DNA of 64,000 nucleotides from Pseudomonas mosselii (GCF_003205295.1 NZ_QJRP01000012.1:1-64000); one strand, 5' to 3'; counted from the first letter of the stretch, positions 24,328 through 34,072 are shown. The notes: generated from the sequence alone by a model not told the origin. Program-made: numbers and translations.

Positions 24328-25914
24328 TTACCAGGCTTGCCCCCGGCGCTTCTGCTCCAGGCGGCGGATGAATTCCTCCAGCACCAGGGTGTAGAGGTCG
24401 TCGTGCAGGTAGGCGTCTTCGATGCCGGCATCGAGGTTGGGGTTGTCGTTGACCTCGATCACCACCACCCGATCACCGACCTGCTTGAGGTCGACGCCGT
24501 ACAGGCCATCGCCGATCAGGTTGGCGGCCTTCACCGCCAGCTCCACCACCGCACGCGGCGCCTCGTGCACGGCCAGGGTGCGGCACTCGCCGTTGACCTC
24601 GTCGCGCTGGGCCTGGTGGTTGAAGATTTGCCAGTGGCCCTTGGACATGAAGTACTGGCAGGCGAAGATCGGCTTGCGGTTAAGCACGCCGATGCGCCAG
24701 TCGTATTCGGTGTAGAGGTATTCCTGGGCGAGCAGCAGCACCGAGTGCTCGAACAGTTCGGCGGTGGCGGCCTGGAGTTCGGCGGCGTCCTTGACCTTGA
24801 TCACGCCCCGGGAGAAACAGCCGTCGGGGATCTTCAGCACCAGCGGAAAGCCCAGCCGTTCACCGATCCCTTCGAGTGCCTGGGGGTTGTCGCGGTAGAG
24901 GATCTCGCTGGCCGGCATGGCCAGGCGGTGACTGCGCAGCAGGTCGGTCAGGTAGACCTTGTTGGTGCAACGCAGGATCGACGCCGGGTCATCCATTACC
25001 ACCAGCCCTTCGCTCTCGGCCTTCTTGGCGAAGCGGTAGGTGTGGTTGTCGACGCTGGTGGTCTCGCGGATCAACAGCGCGTCGTACTCGGCCAGGCGGG
25101 CGTAGTCCTTCTTGCCGATCAGCTCGACGTCGACCCCCAGCTGACGACCGGCGCGAATGAAATATTCCAGCGCCTTGGGGTTCGAAGGCGGCAGCGCCTC
25201 ATCAGGGTCGTGGAGGATCGCCAGGTCGTAACGCGCCACCCGCCGCGAGCGCGGCTGACGCCAGATACGGCGGCTGAAGCCATTGAGGGCATTGGCGAAC
25301 GGGTCCTGCTGGTCTTCACGCAACTTGTGCAGCGCACCAGCCTTGACCCCGGCGATATGCCAGGTGCTGGTCTTGCGGAACTCCACCAACAGGATCGGAC
25401 ACGGGAAACTTTCGAACAGCTGGCGGGCGATGTCCTGCAGCGGTTCCAGATCGGTACGGCCGAAATACAGGGTCAGGGTGAACCCTTCGGTTTCGCCGTA
25501 GGGGTGATTGGCCAGGGCGCTTTCCAGGCTGCGTGCCATGTCGTCGAGGGCCAATCCGTACAACGACTTTCGGGTCAACTCACTGATACTTCTGACCGAG
25601 GGAATGACTTTATGCCCGCGCGCCTCGGCCAACAACGAACAATAATAACCGTGACCTAGATACTTGTAATTACGACATAGGTTTATTACCTGGACACGCT
25701 TGCCGTTATCGGCCTCGCGTGGCACCTCCAGGTACTCCTGGGCCGTCACGACGTCCTCGCTGGGCAGGTACGAAGCCCAGTCCTCACGCCGTTCCACGAT
25801 GATCACCAGCTGACTTGACTTGTTATCCAGGGTCAGTGGATAAATAACACCAGTTGTACTTGAGTGTGAACTTTCCCCGGACCAGCCAGGTAAAGGTTCC
25901 TGAAACGAAGACAT
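24328..25914 (-). CDS. RimK-like ATP-grasp ligase with RLAN-type N-terminal domain
   Basis: 528 residues from the ATG at 25914 (AGGG about 9 nt upstream); the frame is open to 25983, but the extension would leave only 23 bp to the divergent gene. Residues about 30-230 form the RimK-like ATP-grasp N-terminal domain (VIIVERREDWASYLPS, CRNYKYLGHGYYCSLLAEARGH). The rest is an ATP-grasp ligase: LVLKIPDGCFSRGVIKV for nucleotide binding and EVNDNPNLDAG for magnesium. The family joins an amino acid to a carboxylate, often glutamate to a protein or peptide end. The paired GNAT/C39 fusion diverges from it, suggesting a joint peptide-modifying job. Confidence 0.82.
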   Translation of the reverse strand: MSSFQEPLPGWSGESSHSSTTGVIYPLTLDNKSSQLVIIVERREDWASYLPSEDVVTAQEYLEVPREADNGKRVQVINLCRNYKYLGHGYYCSLLAEARGHKVIPSVRSISELTRKSLYGLALDDMARSLESALANHPYGETEGFTLTLYFGRTDLEPLQDIARQLFESFPCPILLVEFRKTSTWHIAGVKAGALHKLREDQQDPFANALNGFSRRIWRQPRSRRVARYDLAILHDPDEALPPSNPKALEYFIRAGRQLGVDVELIGKKDYARLAEYDALLIRETTSVDNHTYRFAKKAESEGLVVMDDPASILRCTNKVYLTDLLRSHRLAMPASEILYRDNPQALEGIGERLGFPLVLKIPDGCFSRGVIKVKDAAELQAATAELFEHSVLLLAQEYLYTEYDWRIGVLNRKPIFACQYFMSKGHWQIFNHQAQRDEVNGECRTLAVHEAPRAVVELAVKAANLIGDGLYGVDLKQVGDRVVVIEVNDNPNLDAGIEDAYLHDDLYTLVLEEFIRRLEQKRRGQAW

Positions 25915-26006
25915 GTTTGAAGCCCTGTGTTGGGTAGACACGGGTTCTATTAAGCACGAAGTTTTTCGAATGTCCCGTTTCATTACGCAACTTTTACGGC
26001 GGCCCT

Positions 26007-27113
26007 ATGCACATCGAATTTCGCCTGGCAACGGTTGACGACCTGCCGGCCCTGCTGGCGCTGGAGAACCAGTGCTTCGCCCTCGACCGGCTGACCCCGC
26101 GCAGCTTTCGCTGGATGCTGTCCCACGCCAACGCCAGCCTGCTGGTGGCGCAACGCGACGGGCAGCTGATGGGTTATGCCCTGTTACTCTTTCACCGTGG
26201 CACCTCGCTGGCCAGGCTGTATTCCATCGCCATTGCCGAGCAGGCGCGTGGTCATGGCCTTGGCGCCCGCCTGCTGGAACAGGCCGAACGCTGCGCCCTG
26301 GAGCACGAGCGCGCCTACCTGCGTCTTGAGGTGCGCACCGACAATCCCAAGGCCATCGCCCTGTACGAACGCCATGGTTACCGGCGCTTCGCACAGGTCG
26401 ACGACTACTACGAGGACCACACCAGCGCCCTGCGCTACGAAAAGCGCATCCTCCAGCACCCGACGAGCGAGACGCGACCGGTCCCCTACTACGCCCAGAC
26501 CACCGACTTCACCTGCGGCCCGGCCTGCCTGCTGATGGCCATGGCCGCGCTGCAACCGCAACGAACGCCAAGCCGTCGCGAGGAACTGCGCCTATGGCGC
26601 GAGGCGACCACCGTGTTCATGACCTCCGGCCACGGCGGCTGCAGCCCTCATGGGTTGGCGCTGGCCGCCTGGCGCCGGGGCTTTCGCGTAAGGCTGCTGC
26701 TCAATACCGAGGGGCCGCTGTTTCTCGACGGCGTGCGCCAGCCCGGCAAGAAGGAGGTCATGCGCCTGGTCCATGAGGACTTCTGCGCCGAGCTGCAGGA
26801 CAGCGACGTGGTCATCGCGCGGCAGGCGCCCGATCTGCCCCGGGTGCTGGCCGAAGGCGGCCTGGCGCTGGTGCTGATCAGCAACTACCGGCTGACCGGC
26901 AGCAAGGCACTGCACTGGGTGCTGGTCACCGCCTGCGATGATGACTTCGTCTACCTGCACGACCCCGACACCGACCACGCTCGTCACCGGCAGGCGCTGG
27001 ACTGTCAGCATCTGCCGGTCAGCCATCAGGCGTTCCAGCGCATGAGCCTGTTCGGCGGGTGCAAGTTGCGGGCGGCGGTGGTGGTGTATGCAGGGAGTGA
27101 AACTGCGGCGTAA
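26007..27113 (+). CDS. GNAT acetyltransferase fused to a C39-like cysteine peptidase
   Basis: 368 residues. Residues 1-145 are a RimI-like GNAT domain (SIAIAEQARGHGLGARLLEQAE, then NPKAIALYERHGYRR). Residues about 155-365 are a C39-like papain-fold peptidase: the Gln/Cys pair in YYAQTTDFTCGPACLL, and His/Asp in LHWVLVTACDDDFVYLHDPD. C39 peptidases cut after double-glycine leaders in bacteriocin export, but here no transporter is attached. It diverges from the RimK-like ligase gene, and the pair probably processes a common peptide or protein. The ribosome-binding site is weak (ACGGCGG). Confidence 0.85.
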   Translation: MHIEFRLATVDDLPALLALENQCFALDRLTPRSFRWMLSHANASLLVAQRDGQLMGYALLLFHRGTSLARLYSIAIAEQARGHGLGARLLEQAERCALEHERAYLRLEVRTDNPKAIALYERHGYRRFAQVDDYYEDHTSALRYEKRILQHPTSETRPVPYYAQTTDFTCGPACLLMAMAALQPQRTPSRREELRLWREATTVFMTSGHGGCSPHGLALAAWRRGFRVRLLLNTEGPLFLDGVRQPGKKEVMRLVHEDFCAELQDSDVVIARQAPDLPRVLAEGGLALVLISNYRLTGSKALHWVLVTACDDDFVYLHDPDTDHARHRQALDCQHLPVSHQAFQRMSLFGGCKLRAAVVVYAGSETAA

Positions 27114-27251
27114 ACAGAGACCGCCGCCTGACTGCGGTGCGGGCGGCCATCTTTCTGCGTCTGCCCCCACCGCGATGGCACAAACCCTTACAACTTTTCA
27201 TCCGCGCAACGGTTAACGTTCACCCTCACTTCACGGACAGGTATGGACGCC

Positions 27252-28145
27252 ATGGCAATCCTCCTCGACGACCCCGCGCTCGCGCAGATCGAGCACTACC
27301 ACGACGACCCGCACCTGCGTGCCGAACTCAACGCCCTCACCCGTCAGACCTACGGCTTCGACTTCGAAGACTGGTACCAGGCTGGCTTCTGGCAAGAAGA
27401 CAACCAGCCATGCTCACTGGTTAGCGACGGGAAAATGCTGGCCAACGCCTCGGCCAACCTGCTCGACTTCACCCTCGATGGCCAGCATCTGCGTTGTGTC
27501 CAGATCGGCACGGTGATGACAGCGCCCGCGGCACAAGGCCGTGGCTACAGCCGCTACCTGATGGAAGTGCTTGTAGAGCGATGGGCAGGTCAATGTGACC
27601 TGTTGTACCTGTTCGCCAATAGCACCGTGCTGGATCTCTATCCTCGGTTCGGTTTCCGCCGGGTGATCGAACACGAATATTTCCAAGCCTGGTCGACGCC
27701 CCCTGAAGTCAGCACGTTCCATCCTGTGGATCTTGGCGACAGCACACAACGTGAACGCTTCATGGCAGCGGTAATGAAAAGTTGTCCACAGGCACGGTTG
27801 AGCCTGATGCCGAATGTGCCGTTGACAATGTTCTACTGTGACGGCCCCTACCGAGAAGCCTTGTTCCATTCCTCAAGACACGAAGCATACGTGGTGGTGG
27901 AGCACGACGGCGAGCGGATGGTGCTGGTGGATGTATTCTGCGAGCGGGAGCTAGCGCTGGCCGATGCGGTGGCCGAACTGGTCACGGCAACGACCCGGGA
28001 GGTGGTGCTGGGGTTTGCGCCGCTGAACAGCGAGGGCTTCGCGGCGCGGGTTGTGGATAACGATGATGCGCTGTTCGTCTGGGGGGCGGCACCCACCAGT
28101 GTCGATAGGCAGGTGCTGATGTTTCCATTGCTGTCCCATACCTGA
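27252..28145 (+). CDS. GNAT-family acetyltransferase, two-domain
   Basis: 297 residues. Two in-frame ATGs are present (27243, 27252); GGACAGG is 10 nt from the second and overlaps the first, so 27252 is preferred. The N-terminal half holds a GNAT core (VQIGTVMTAPAAQGRGYSRYLMEVLVERW, then LDLYPRFGFRRV). The C-terminal half, about residues 150-297, is a further mixed alpha/beta domain without a motif I recognise, reminiscent of Eis-type proteins. Substrate unknown. It lies alone between the C39 fusion gene and a convergent oxidoreductase. Confidence 0.75.
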   Translation: MAILLDDPALAQIEHYHDDPHLRAELNALTRQTYGFDFEDWYQAGFWQEDNQPCSLVSDGKMLANASANLLDFTLDGQHLRCVQIGTVMTAPAAQGRGYSRYLMEVLVERWAGQCDLLYLFANSTVLDLYPRFGFRRVIEHEYFQAWSTPPEVSTFHPVDLGDSTQRERFMAAVMKSCPQARLSLMPNVPLTMFYCDGPYREALFHSSRHEAYVVVEHDGERMVLVDVFCERELALADAVAELVTATTREVVLGFAPLNSEGFAARVVDNDDALFVWGAAPTSVDRQVLMFPLLSHT

Positions 28146-28200
28146 ACTGGCTCCCACGCCAGACAGCGCGCCACCTCTTCACAGGGCCTTGCGCAGACGG

Positions 28201-29211
28201 TCACCAGGTCAGGCAGATCTTGCCGAAATGCCTGTTGCTCTCCTGGTACCTGAACGCCTCGACCATCTGCTCCAGCTCGAAATGCTTGTCCACCACCGGC
28301 CGCAGGCCATTGGCGTCGATGGCGCGGACCATCGCCTGTTGCTGGGCGCGACTGCCCACCAGCACGCCCTGCAGGCGAATCTGCCGCACCAGCGCCTGCA
28401 CCAGCGGCAACTGCCCGGCCACGCCGGTGAGGATGCCGATCAGCGACACATGCCCGCCGATCCGGGCGGCGACCATCGACTGCTCCAGCGTGGCCGGACC
28501 ACCGACTTCGATCACATGGTCCACGCCGCGTCCGCCGGTCAGTGCACGGACCTTTTCGCCCCAGGCGGGCGTGGTCTTGTAGTTGATCAGGTGATCCGCG
28601 CCGAGCGCCTTGAGACGCTCCAGCTTGGCGTCGCTGGACGAGGTGGCGATCACCGTGGCGCCGGCCAGCTTGGCGAATTGCAGGGCGAAGATCGACACGC
28701 CACCGGTGCCCTGTACCAGCACGCTGTCACCGGGCTTGAGGTGGTCGTCGCTCATCAAGGCGCGCCAGGCCGTGAGGCCGGCGGTGGTCAGGGTTGCAGA
28801 CTCGGCATGGCTGTAGCCCTTGGGAGCGAGGGTAAAGGCGGTGGCCCGGGCGGTTACCTGTTCACGGGCATAGCCGTCGATGCCGTCACCCGGCACGCTG
28901 GCGAAACCCTCGACCTGGGCCTGACCGTCGAGCCAGTCGGGGAAGAAGGTGCTGACCACCGCATCGCCGACCTGGAACTCACTGACCCCTGCTCCCACCG
29001 CAATCACTTCGCCAGCGCCGTCGGCCATCGGGATGCGCCGCTCGCTCGGCCCCCACATGCCGCTGACCACGGCGAAGTCGTGGTAGTTGAGGGAGCTGGC
29101 GTGCAGGCGCACGGTGATCTCGCCGGCCTTGGGCGCGGCGGTTTCGCAGGTGCCGACCTGGACCTTGTCGTAGCCGCCGCCGGGCAGGACGTAGAGGGCC
29201 TTGGTGCTCAT
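28201..29211 (-). CDS. Zinc-less medium-chain dehydrogenase (quinone-oxidoreductase-like)
   Basis: 336 residues with a GroES-like N-terminal domain (about 1-125) and a Rossmann domain (VQGTGGVSIFALQFAKLAGA, about 165-185, then ATSSSDAKLERLKALGADHLINY). The cysteine and histidine ligands of catalytic and structural zinc in alcohol dehydrogenases are missing, as in quinone oxidoreductases. It should reduce an enone, quinone or aldehyde with NADPH; specificity is not visible. It is convergent with the GNAT gene before it. Confidence 0.82.
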   Translation of the reverse strand: MSTKALYVLPGGGYDKVQVGTCETAAPKAGEITVRLHASSLNYHDFAVVSGMWGPSERRIPMADGAGEVIAVGAGVSEFQVGDAVVSTFFPDWLDGQAQVEGFASVPGDGIDGYAREQVTARATAFTLAPKGYSHAESATLTTAGLTAWRALMSDDHLKPGDSVLVQGTGGVSIFALQFAKLAGATVIATSSSDAKLERLKALGADHLINYKTTPAWGEKVRALTGGRGVDHVIEVGGPATLEQSMVAARIGGHVSLIGILTGVAGQLPLVQALVRQIRLQGVLVGSRAQQQAMVRAIDANGLRPVVDKHFELEQMVEAFRYQESNRHFGKICLTW

Positions 29212-29347
29212 GGGTGGGTCTCCATCGAGGGAAAAGATGCAGTGCAGCTTAGACAGGTCTGGAGGATCGCGGGGAAAGCTCGAGCCTCAAGATGGCAAGG
29301 TTTCCAGGATTCGGCCCAGCCCCTGTGGGAGAGATTGTGCAGAGGCA

Positions 29348-29938
29348 TCAGCCCAGCAACGCCCTCAGCGCCCGGCAATCGGCCGCATGCCAGTCGGCCA
29401 GCTGCGGCCATGGGTTGTCCGGCAGGTTGACCAGCACGGTGCGGGTGCCCGCGGCCCGGCCACAGTCGAGGTCGAAGCGGTAGTCACCGACCATCACCAT
29501 TTCACCGGGGCTCACGCCCCAGGCCCGGGCGATCTGCAATAGCCCGTCCGGGCTGGGCTTGGGCGCCGCTTCGTCGCGCCCGAGGATGTGCTCGACCGGG
29601 AAGCAGTCGGCCAGGCCGATGGCCTCGAGGGTAACATGGGCCAGTTCGCGGGCATTGCGGGTGAGGATGGCCAGCCGGCAATCGCGTCCGGCCAGCTCAC
29701 GCACCAGTTCCACCGCGCCGTCTGCGGCCTTCGAGGCGATCGCCAGGTCGCGCTCGTGCTCCAGCAGCCAGGCATGCTTGGCCGCCGCCTCCGGCGCCGG
29801 CAAGGCGGCCAGGTGAGTGAGAATGTCGTGGTCGGAGGGGATGTCGAGCGCTTCGCGGATGGCCGCGAAGTCATGCACGGCGACCGTCAGGGTGCCATCC
29901 ATGTCGAATACCCAGTGGCGAATGTCGCGCAGGCTCAT
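29348..29938 (-). CDS. HAD-superfamily phosphatase (phosphoglycolate-phosphatase-like)
   Basis: 196 residues. HAD motif I is FDMDGTLT (about 12-19), motif II LTRN, motif III Lys in KPSPDGLL, motif IV GDYRFDLDCG. The helical cap between motifs I and II places it near the Gph/subfamily IA enzymes. The start at 29938 overlaps the thioesterase stop (ATGA), so it is translationally coupled to tesB; the open frame upstream of it is a shadow of tesB. It probably removes phosphate from a small metabolite. Confidence 0.82.
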   Translation of the reverse strand: MSLRDIRHWVFDMDGTLTVAVHDFAAIREALDIPSDHDILTHLAALPAPEAAAKHAWLLEHERDLAIASKAADGAVELVRELAGRDCRLAILTRNARELAHVTLEAIGLADCFPVEHILGRDEAAPKPSPDGLLQIARAWGVSPGEMVMVGDYRFDLDCGRAAGTRTVLVNLPDNPWPQLADWHAADCRALRALLG

Positions 29939-30804
29939 GCCCAGTCCTTGCGATGACGGATCAGGCCTTCCTGGGTGGACGAGGCTACCAACTGCCCGGC
30001 GCGGTTGAAGATACTGCCACGGCAGAAGCCGCGGGCGTTGCCGGCCCAGGGGCTGTCGGTGGCGTACAGCAGCCACTCGTCGGCGCGCAGGTCACGGTGG
30101 AACCACAGCGAATGGTCGAGGCTGGCGATCTGCATGTCCTTGCGCCACACCGACTTGCCATGGGGCAGCAACGAAGTGGTCAGCAGGCCGAAGTCCGAGG
30201 CGTAGGCCAGCAGGTACTTGTGCAGCGCCGGGATGTCCGGGAGGCTGCCGTCGGCGCGGAACCAGGCGTACTTGATCGGTTCGCCCGGCTTGGGGTCGAA
30301 CGGATCGCGCTCGGTGATAGGGCGAATCTCGATGGGCTTGGCGCACAGCACCTTTTCGCGGATGCGCTCGGGCAGCTTGTCGGCCATGGCACTGGCCAGC
30401 TCGACTTCGCTGGGCAGGTTTTCCGGGCCGACCACGTCCGGCATCTGCGCCTGGTGCTCGAAACCGTCCTCGTCGTACTGGAACGACGCGCTGCAGGTGA
30501 AGATCGGCTGGCCCTTCTGGATCGCCGTGACCCGCCGGGTGCTGAAGCTGCCGCCGTCACGCACGCGGTCCACCGAATAGACCACCGGCATGCTGGCATC
30601 GCCCGGGCGCAGGAAGTAACCGTGCAGCGAATGCACGTGGCGGGCGTCCTCGACCGTCTGGCTGGCCGCCGACAACGACTGGCCGAGCACCTGGCCACCG
30701 TACAGCTGGCGGAAGCCCAGGTCCTGGCTGCGTCCGCGGAACAGGTTCTCCTCGATGGACTCGAGGCTCAGCAAGTCGACCAGATCGTCGAGTACGTGGC
30801 TCAT
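29935..30804 (-). CDS. tesB: Acyl-CoA thioesterase II
   Basis: 289 residues, as expected for TesB: two hot-dog domains in tandem. Family patterns include LFRGRSQDLGFRQLYGGQVLGQ near the N-terminus, VHSLHGYFLRPGD, FSTRRVTAIQKG, and LDHSLWFHRDLRADEWLLYATDSP with the catalytic Asp. AGGAG lies 8 nt before the ATG at 30804, which supports this start over one seven codons upstream. It hydrolyses medium and long acyl-CoA in the cytoplasm. The HAD phosphatase follows with a 4-bp overlap. Confidence 0.93.
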   Translation of the reverse strand: MSHVLDDLVDLLSLESIEENLFRGRSQDLGFRQLYGGQVLGQSLSAASQTVEDARHVHSLHGYFLRPGDASMPVVYSVDRVRDGGSFSTRRVTAIQKGQPIFTCSASFQYDEDGFEHQAQMPDVVGPENLPSEVELASAMADKLPERIREKVLCAKPIEIRPITERDPFDPKPGEPIKYAWFRADGSLPDIPALHKYLLAYASDFGLLTTSLLPHGKSVWRKDMQIASLDHSLWFHRDLRADEWLLYATDSPWAGNARGFCRGSIFNRAGQLVASSTQEGLIRHRKDWA

Positions 30805-30895
30805 GGGGTTCTCCTGGCAAGGCAATACGGCGCTGTTATACCGGCGAATGATACAGGGTTTTACCGTTCGTCCCGTCGTACGAATGGCGACCTAT

Positions 30896-31465
30896 TCAGC
30901 CGCGCAGGTTCTGTTGCCAGCGGGCGCGGTCGATGCGGTACAGCACGTGGGGGCGCAGCGGATCGCCGGGAGGTAGGCGCGGGTGCTCGAAGCTGCCCGC
31001 CAGGTCCTGGACCATGCCGATGGCCTGCATCACCTTCTGCGACGGCAGGTTGCCCTCGGTCGTGAACGACACTACCTCGTCCAGGTGCAACTGGGCGAAG
31101 GCACAGCGCAGGCAGGCCCAGGCCGCCTCGCTGGCGAAGCCCAGCCCCCAGTGGCGACGGGCCAGGCGCCAACCGATCTCGACCGCCGGGCCGAACGGGG
31201 CGTCGAAGTTGACGTTGAGCAGGCCGGTCATGCCGATGAAGGCGCCGCTGTCCTTGCGCTCCAGGGCCCACAGGCCGAAGCCGTACTCGTTGAAATGGCC
31301 GCGGATCCGGCCGATCAGCGCCGCCGCCTCGACCCGGGTCATCGGCGCGGGGAAGTAGCGCATCACCTGCGGGTCGGCACACAGGGCGGCGAACTCGCGC
31401 AGGTCGTCGTCCTGCCATTGGCGCAACACCAGGCGCGGACTTTCCAGTTCGAGGATGGGGGGCAT
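30896..31465 (-). CDS. RimJ/RimL-type GNAT acetyltransferase
   Basis: 189 residues. The opening ILELESPRLVLRQWQDDD is the normal RimJ/RimL start, and the CoA-binding part is EIGWRLARRHWGLGFASEAAWA. GGAG is 8 nt before the ATG at 31465 but only 2 nt before the ATG at 31471, so the former is chosen. Proteins of this type acetylate the N-terminus of ribosomal proteins or small amines. It stands alone: divergent from the next gene and 90 bp from tesB. Confidence 0.8.
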   Translation of the reverse strand: MPPILELESPRLVLRQWQDDDLREFAALCADPQVMRYFPAPMTRVEAAALIGRIRGHFNEYGFGLWALERKDSGAFIGMTGLLNVNFDAPFGPAVEIGWRLARRHWGLGFASEAAWACLRCAFAQLHLDEVVSFTTEGNLPSQKVMQAIGMVQDLAGSFEHPRLPPGDPLRPHVLYRIDRARWQQNLRG

Positions 31466-31607
31466 CGGCATGGCTCCGAAATCACGGTCTCGCAGTGTAC
31501 AGCGTAGGACTTGTTGCAAGCTTACATCCAGGAGCTCCTTTTCAATGGGCGAGCGTGATCACCGCAAAACAGGCAAGATCGACACAGGCCCTCAACCTGA
31601 AACCGAC

Positions 31608-32525
31608 ATGCCTCTTCTGCCGCTGATCTACCACGACGACTATAGCCCCGAGTTCCCACCGGACCATCGTTTCCCGATGGACAAGTTCCGCCTGCTGCGC
31701 GATCACCTGGTGGACAGCGGCCTGACCACCGACGCCGCCCTGCTGCGCCCGCAGATCTGCCCCAACGACATCCTCGCCCTGGCCCATGACCGCGACTACA
31801 TCGAGCGTTACATGAACGGCGAATTGTCCCGCGAGGACCAGCGCCGCCTCGGCCTGCCCTGGAGCGAGGCCCTGGCCCGGCGCACCGTGCGCGCCGTGGG
31901 CGGTTCGCTGTTGACCGCCGAGCAGGCGCTGCAACACGGCATCGCCTGCCACCTGGCCGGCGGTACCCATCACGCCCACTACGATCATCCGGCCGGCTTC
32001 TGCATCTTCAACGACCTGGCGGTGATCAGCCGCTACCTGCTGGAGGCCGGCCGCGTGCACCGGGTGCTGATCTTCGACTGCGACGTGCACCAGGGCGACG
32101 GCACCGCGCGCATGCTCCACGACACCCCGGAGGCAATCACCGTGTCGCTGCACTGCGAGCAGAACTTCCCGGCGCGCAAGGCCCAGAGCGACTGGGACAT
32201 CCCCCTGCCCCGCGGCATGCACGACAGCGCCTACCTCAAGGTGGTCGAGGATGCGCTGAACTACCTGCTGCCGCTGTACCAGCCCGACCTGGTGCTGTAC
32301 GACGCCGGCGTCGATGTGCACAAGGACGACGCCCTGGGCTACCTGCACCTGACCGACGAGGGCCTGGCCGCCCGCGACGAGCATGTGCTGCGCCAGTGCC
32401 TGGGCCGCGACATCCCGGTGATGGGCGTGATCGGCGGCGGCTACAGCAAGGACCGCGAAGCCCTGGCCCGTCGCCACGGCATCCTCCACCACAGCGCGGC
32501 GCGGGTGCTCGGTTGTTCACAATGA
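31608..32525 (+). CDS. Histone-deacetylase-family hydrolase
   Basis: 305 residues from MPLLPLIYHDDYSPEF, the usual family start. Catalytic parts: GGTHHAHYDHPAGFCIFND (tandem His) and FDCDVHQGDGT (Asp-His for zinc), plus a late VGVIGGGY-type turn (here MGVIGGGYSKD). These arginase-fold enzymes remove acetyl groups from polyamines, acetoin-like compounds or proteins. An upstream in-frame ATG at 31545 has a better ribosome-binding site (AGGAG), so a longer form is possible. Confidence 0.88.
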   Translation: MPLLPLIYHDDYSPEFPPDHRFPMDKFRLLRDHLVDSGLTTDAALLRPQICPNDILALAHDRDYIERYMNGELSREDQRRLGLPWSEALARRTVRAVGGSLLTAEQALQHGIACHLAGGTHHAHYDHPAGFCIFNDLAVISRYLLEAGRVHRVLIFDCDVHQGDGTARMLHDTPEAITVSLHCEQNFPARKAQSDWDIPLPRGMHDSAYLKVVEDALNYLLPLYQPDLVLYDAGVDVHKDDALGYLHLTDEGLAARDEHVLRQCLGRDIPVMGVIGGGYSKDREALARRHGILHHSAARVLGCSQ

Positions 32526-32674
32526 CTGTGGAACCGCTTGTGGATAACCTGCGGGAAAGCCGCTCCAGCCCTTTAACTGCCTGAGCTGCAAAGAATTGAT
32601 CGTTTTTTGAACAGTGTCGTGGCAGGCCCTGCTGGGGTAGAATGCGCGCTCTTTTCCACAGCCTGTCGCCCGCC

Positions 32675-33916
32675 ATGAACGATCCCCGCCCCGCTTCCCG
32701 CCCCCTTGTCGCCGTGATCGGTGGCGGCCCTGCCGGCCTGATGGCCGCCGAGACCCTGGCCCGGCGCGGGATGGCGGTGCAAGTGTTCGACGCCATGCCT
32801 TCGGTAGGCCGCAAGTTCCTGCTGGCCGGCGTCGGCGGCATGAACATCACCCATTCAGAGCCCTACCCCGCTTTCGTCGGCCGCTACGGCACGCGCCAGG
32901 GCGAAATCGACACGCTGCTGCGCGACTTCGATGGCGAGGCCCTGCGCCAGTGGATTCACCGCCTGGGCATCGAAACCTTCGTCGGCACCTCGGGCCGCGT
33001 GTTCCCTCGCGACATGAAGGCCGCGCCACTGCTGCGCGCCTGGCTAAAGCGCCTGCGCGAAGCCGGCGTAGTTATCCACACCCGGCACCGCTGGCTGGGC
33101 TGGACAGCCGAAGGCGCCCTGCGGATGAGTTATCCACAAGGCGAGCTGCAGGTACAGGCCGATGCCGTGGTGCTGGCCCTGGGTGGTGGCAGCTGGGCGC
33201 GCCTGGGCTCGGACGGCGCCTGGGTACCGCTGCTGGCTGAACGGGGTGTGGATATCTCTGCGCTGCGGGCGAGCAACTGCGGTTTCGAGGTCGAGGGTTG
33301 GAGCGATCTGCTCAAGGACAAGTTCGCCGGCGCGCCGCTGAAGAACATCGCCCTCGGCATGCCCGGCGCCGGGTCGCGCAAGGGCGAATTCATCCTCACC
33401 GCCCAAGGGGTGGAGGGCAGTCTGGTGTATGCCTGGTCGGCGGCGCTGCGCGAAGCGATCGACCGCGACGGGCACGCAACGCTGCTGCTCGACCTGCTGC
33501 CGGACCGGCCTGTGGACAAGATTGCCCAGGCCCTGGCCAAGCCCAGGGGATCGCGCTCGATGGCCAAGCACCTGCACGGCCAGCTGGGGATCGACGGGGT
33601 GAAGGCGGCCTTGTTGCGCGAGTTGACCGACCAGGCGACCTTTGCCGACCCCGAGCGCCTGGCGGCGGCGGTCAAGTCCCTGCCGATCACGCTGGTGCGG
33701 ACCCGGCCGCTGGACGAGGCGATCAGCAGCGCCGGCGGCGTGCGCTTTGAAGGGCTGGATGAGGGGCTGATGGCGCGCAACCTGCCAGGGGTGTTCTGCG
33801 CGGGCGAGATGCTGGATTGGGAGGCGCCGACGGGTGGGTACTTGCTGACGGCGTGTTTTGCCAGTGGGTTGCGGGCAGGGAGCGCGGCGGCGGATTGGCT
33901 GGCGCGCATGGCCTGA
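32675..33916 (+). CDS. HI0933/TIGR03862-type FAD flavoprotein
   Basis: 413 residues. FAD-binding motif VAVIGGGPAGLMAAE at the N-terminus, then GRKFLLAGVGGMNITHSEP, a hallmark of the HI0933-like family, and the C-terminal EMLDWEAPTGGYLLTACFASG flavin-binding motif. ATG at 32642 is in frame but sits in TAGAAT-GCGCG, which looks like a -10 element, so the inner ATG is preferred. The family includes the bile-acid reductase BaiN, but the role in Pseudomonas is unknown. Two perfect DnaA boxes lie inside the gene. Confidence 0.85.
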   Translation: MNDPRPASRPLVAVIGGGPAGLMAAETLARRGMAVQVFDAMPSVGRKFLLAGVGGMNITHSEPYPAFVGRYGTRQGEIDTLLRDFDGEALRQWIHRLGIETFVGTSGRVFPRDMKAAPLLRAWLKRLREAGVVIHTRHRWLGWTAEGALRMSYPQGELQVQADAVVLALGGGSWARLGSDGAWVPLLAERGVDISALRASNCGFEVEGWSDLLKDKFAGAPLKNIALGMPGAGSRKGEFILTAQGVEGSLVYAWSAALREAIDRDGHATLLLDLLPDRPVDKIAQALAKPRGSRSMAKHLHGQLGIDGVKAALLRELTDQATFADPERLAAAVKSLPITLVRTRPLDEAISSAGGVRFEGLDEGLMARNLPGVFCAGEMLDWEAPTGGYLLTACFASGLRAGSAAADWLARMA

Positions 33917-33955
33917 GATTGCCGGGCTGCGCTGTCGCGCAGGGAACTGTCCCCC

Positions 33956-34072
33956 TGTGGGAGCGGCCTTGCGTCGCGAAAGGGCTGCGTAGCAGCCCCA
34001 GGTTCTCAGTGTTGATGCAAAGATCGCCGGGGCCGCTCTGCGGCCCTTTCGCGACGCAAGGCCGCTCCCACA
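33956..34072. repeat. REP-like inverted pair, family B
   Basis: Same arms as at 21340-21456 (TGTGGGAGCGGCCTTGCGTC and inverse). It lies between the convergent flavoprotein and rhlE genes. A further single half is at 34110-34150, next to the rhlE stop. Confidence 0.85.
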
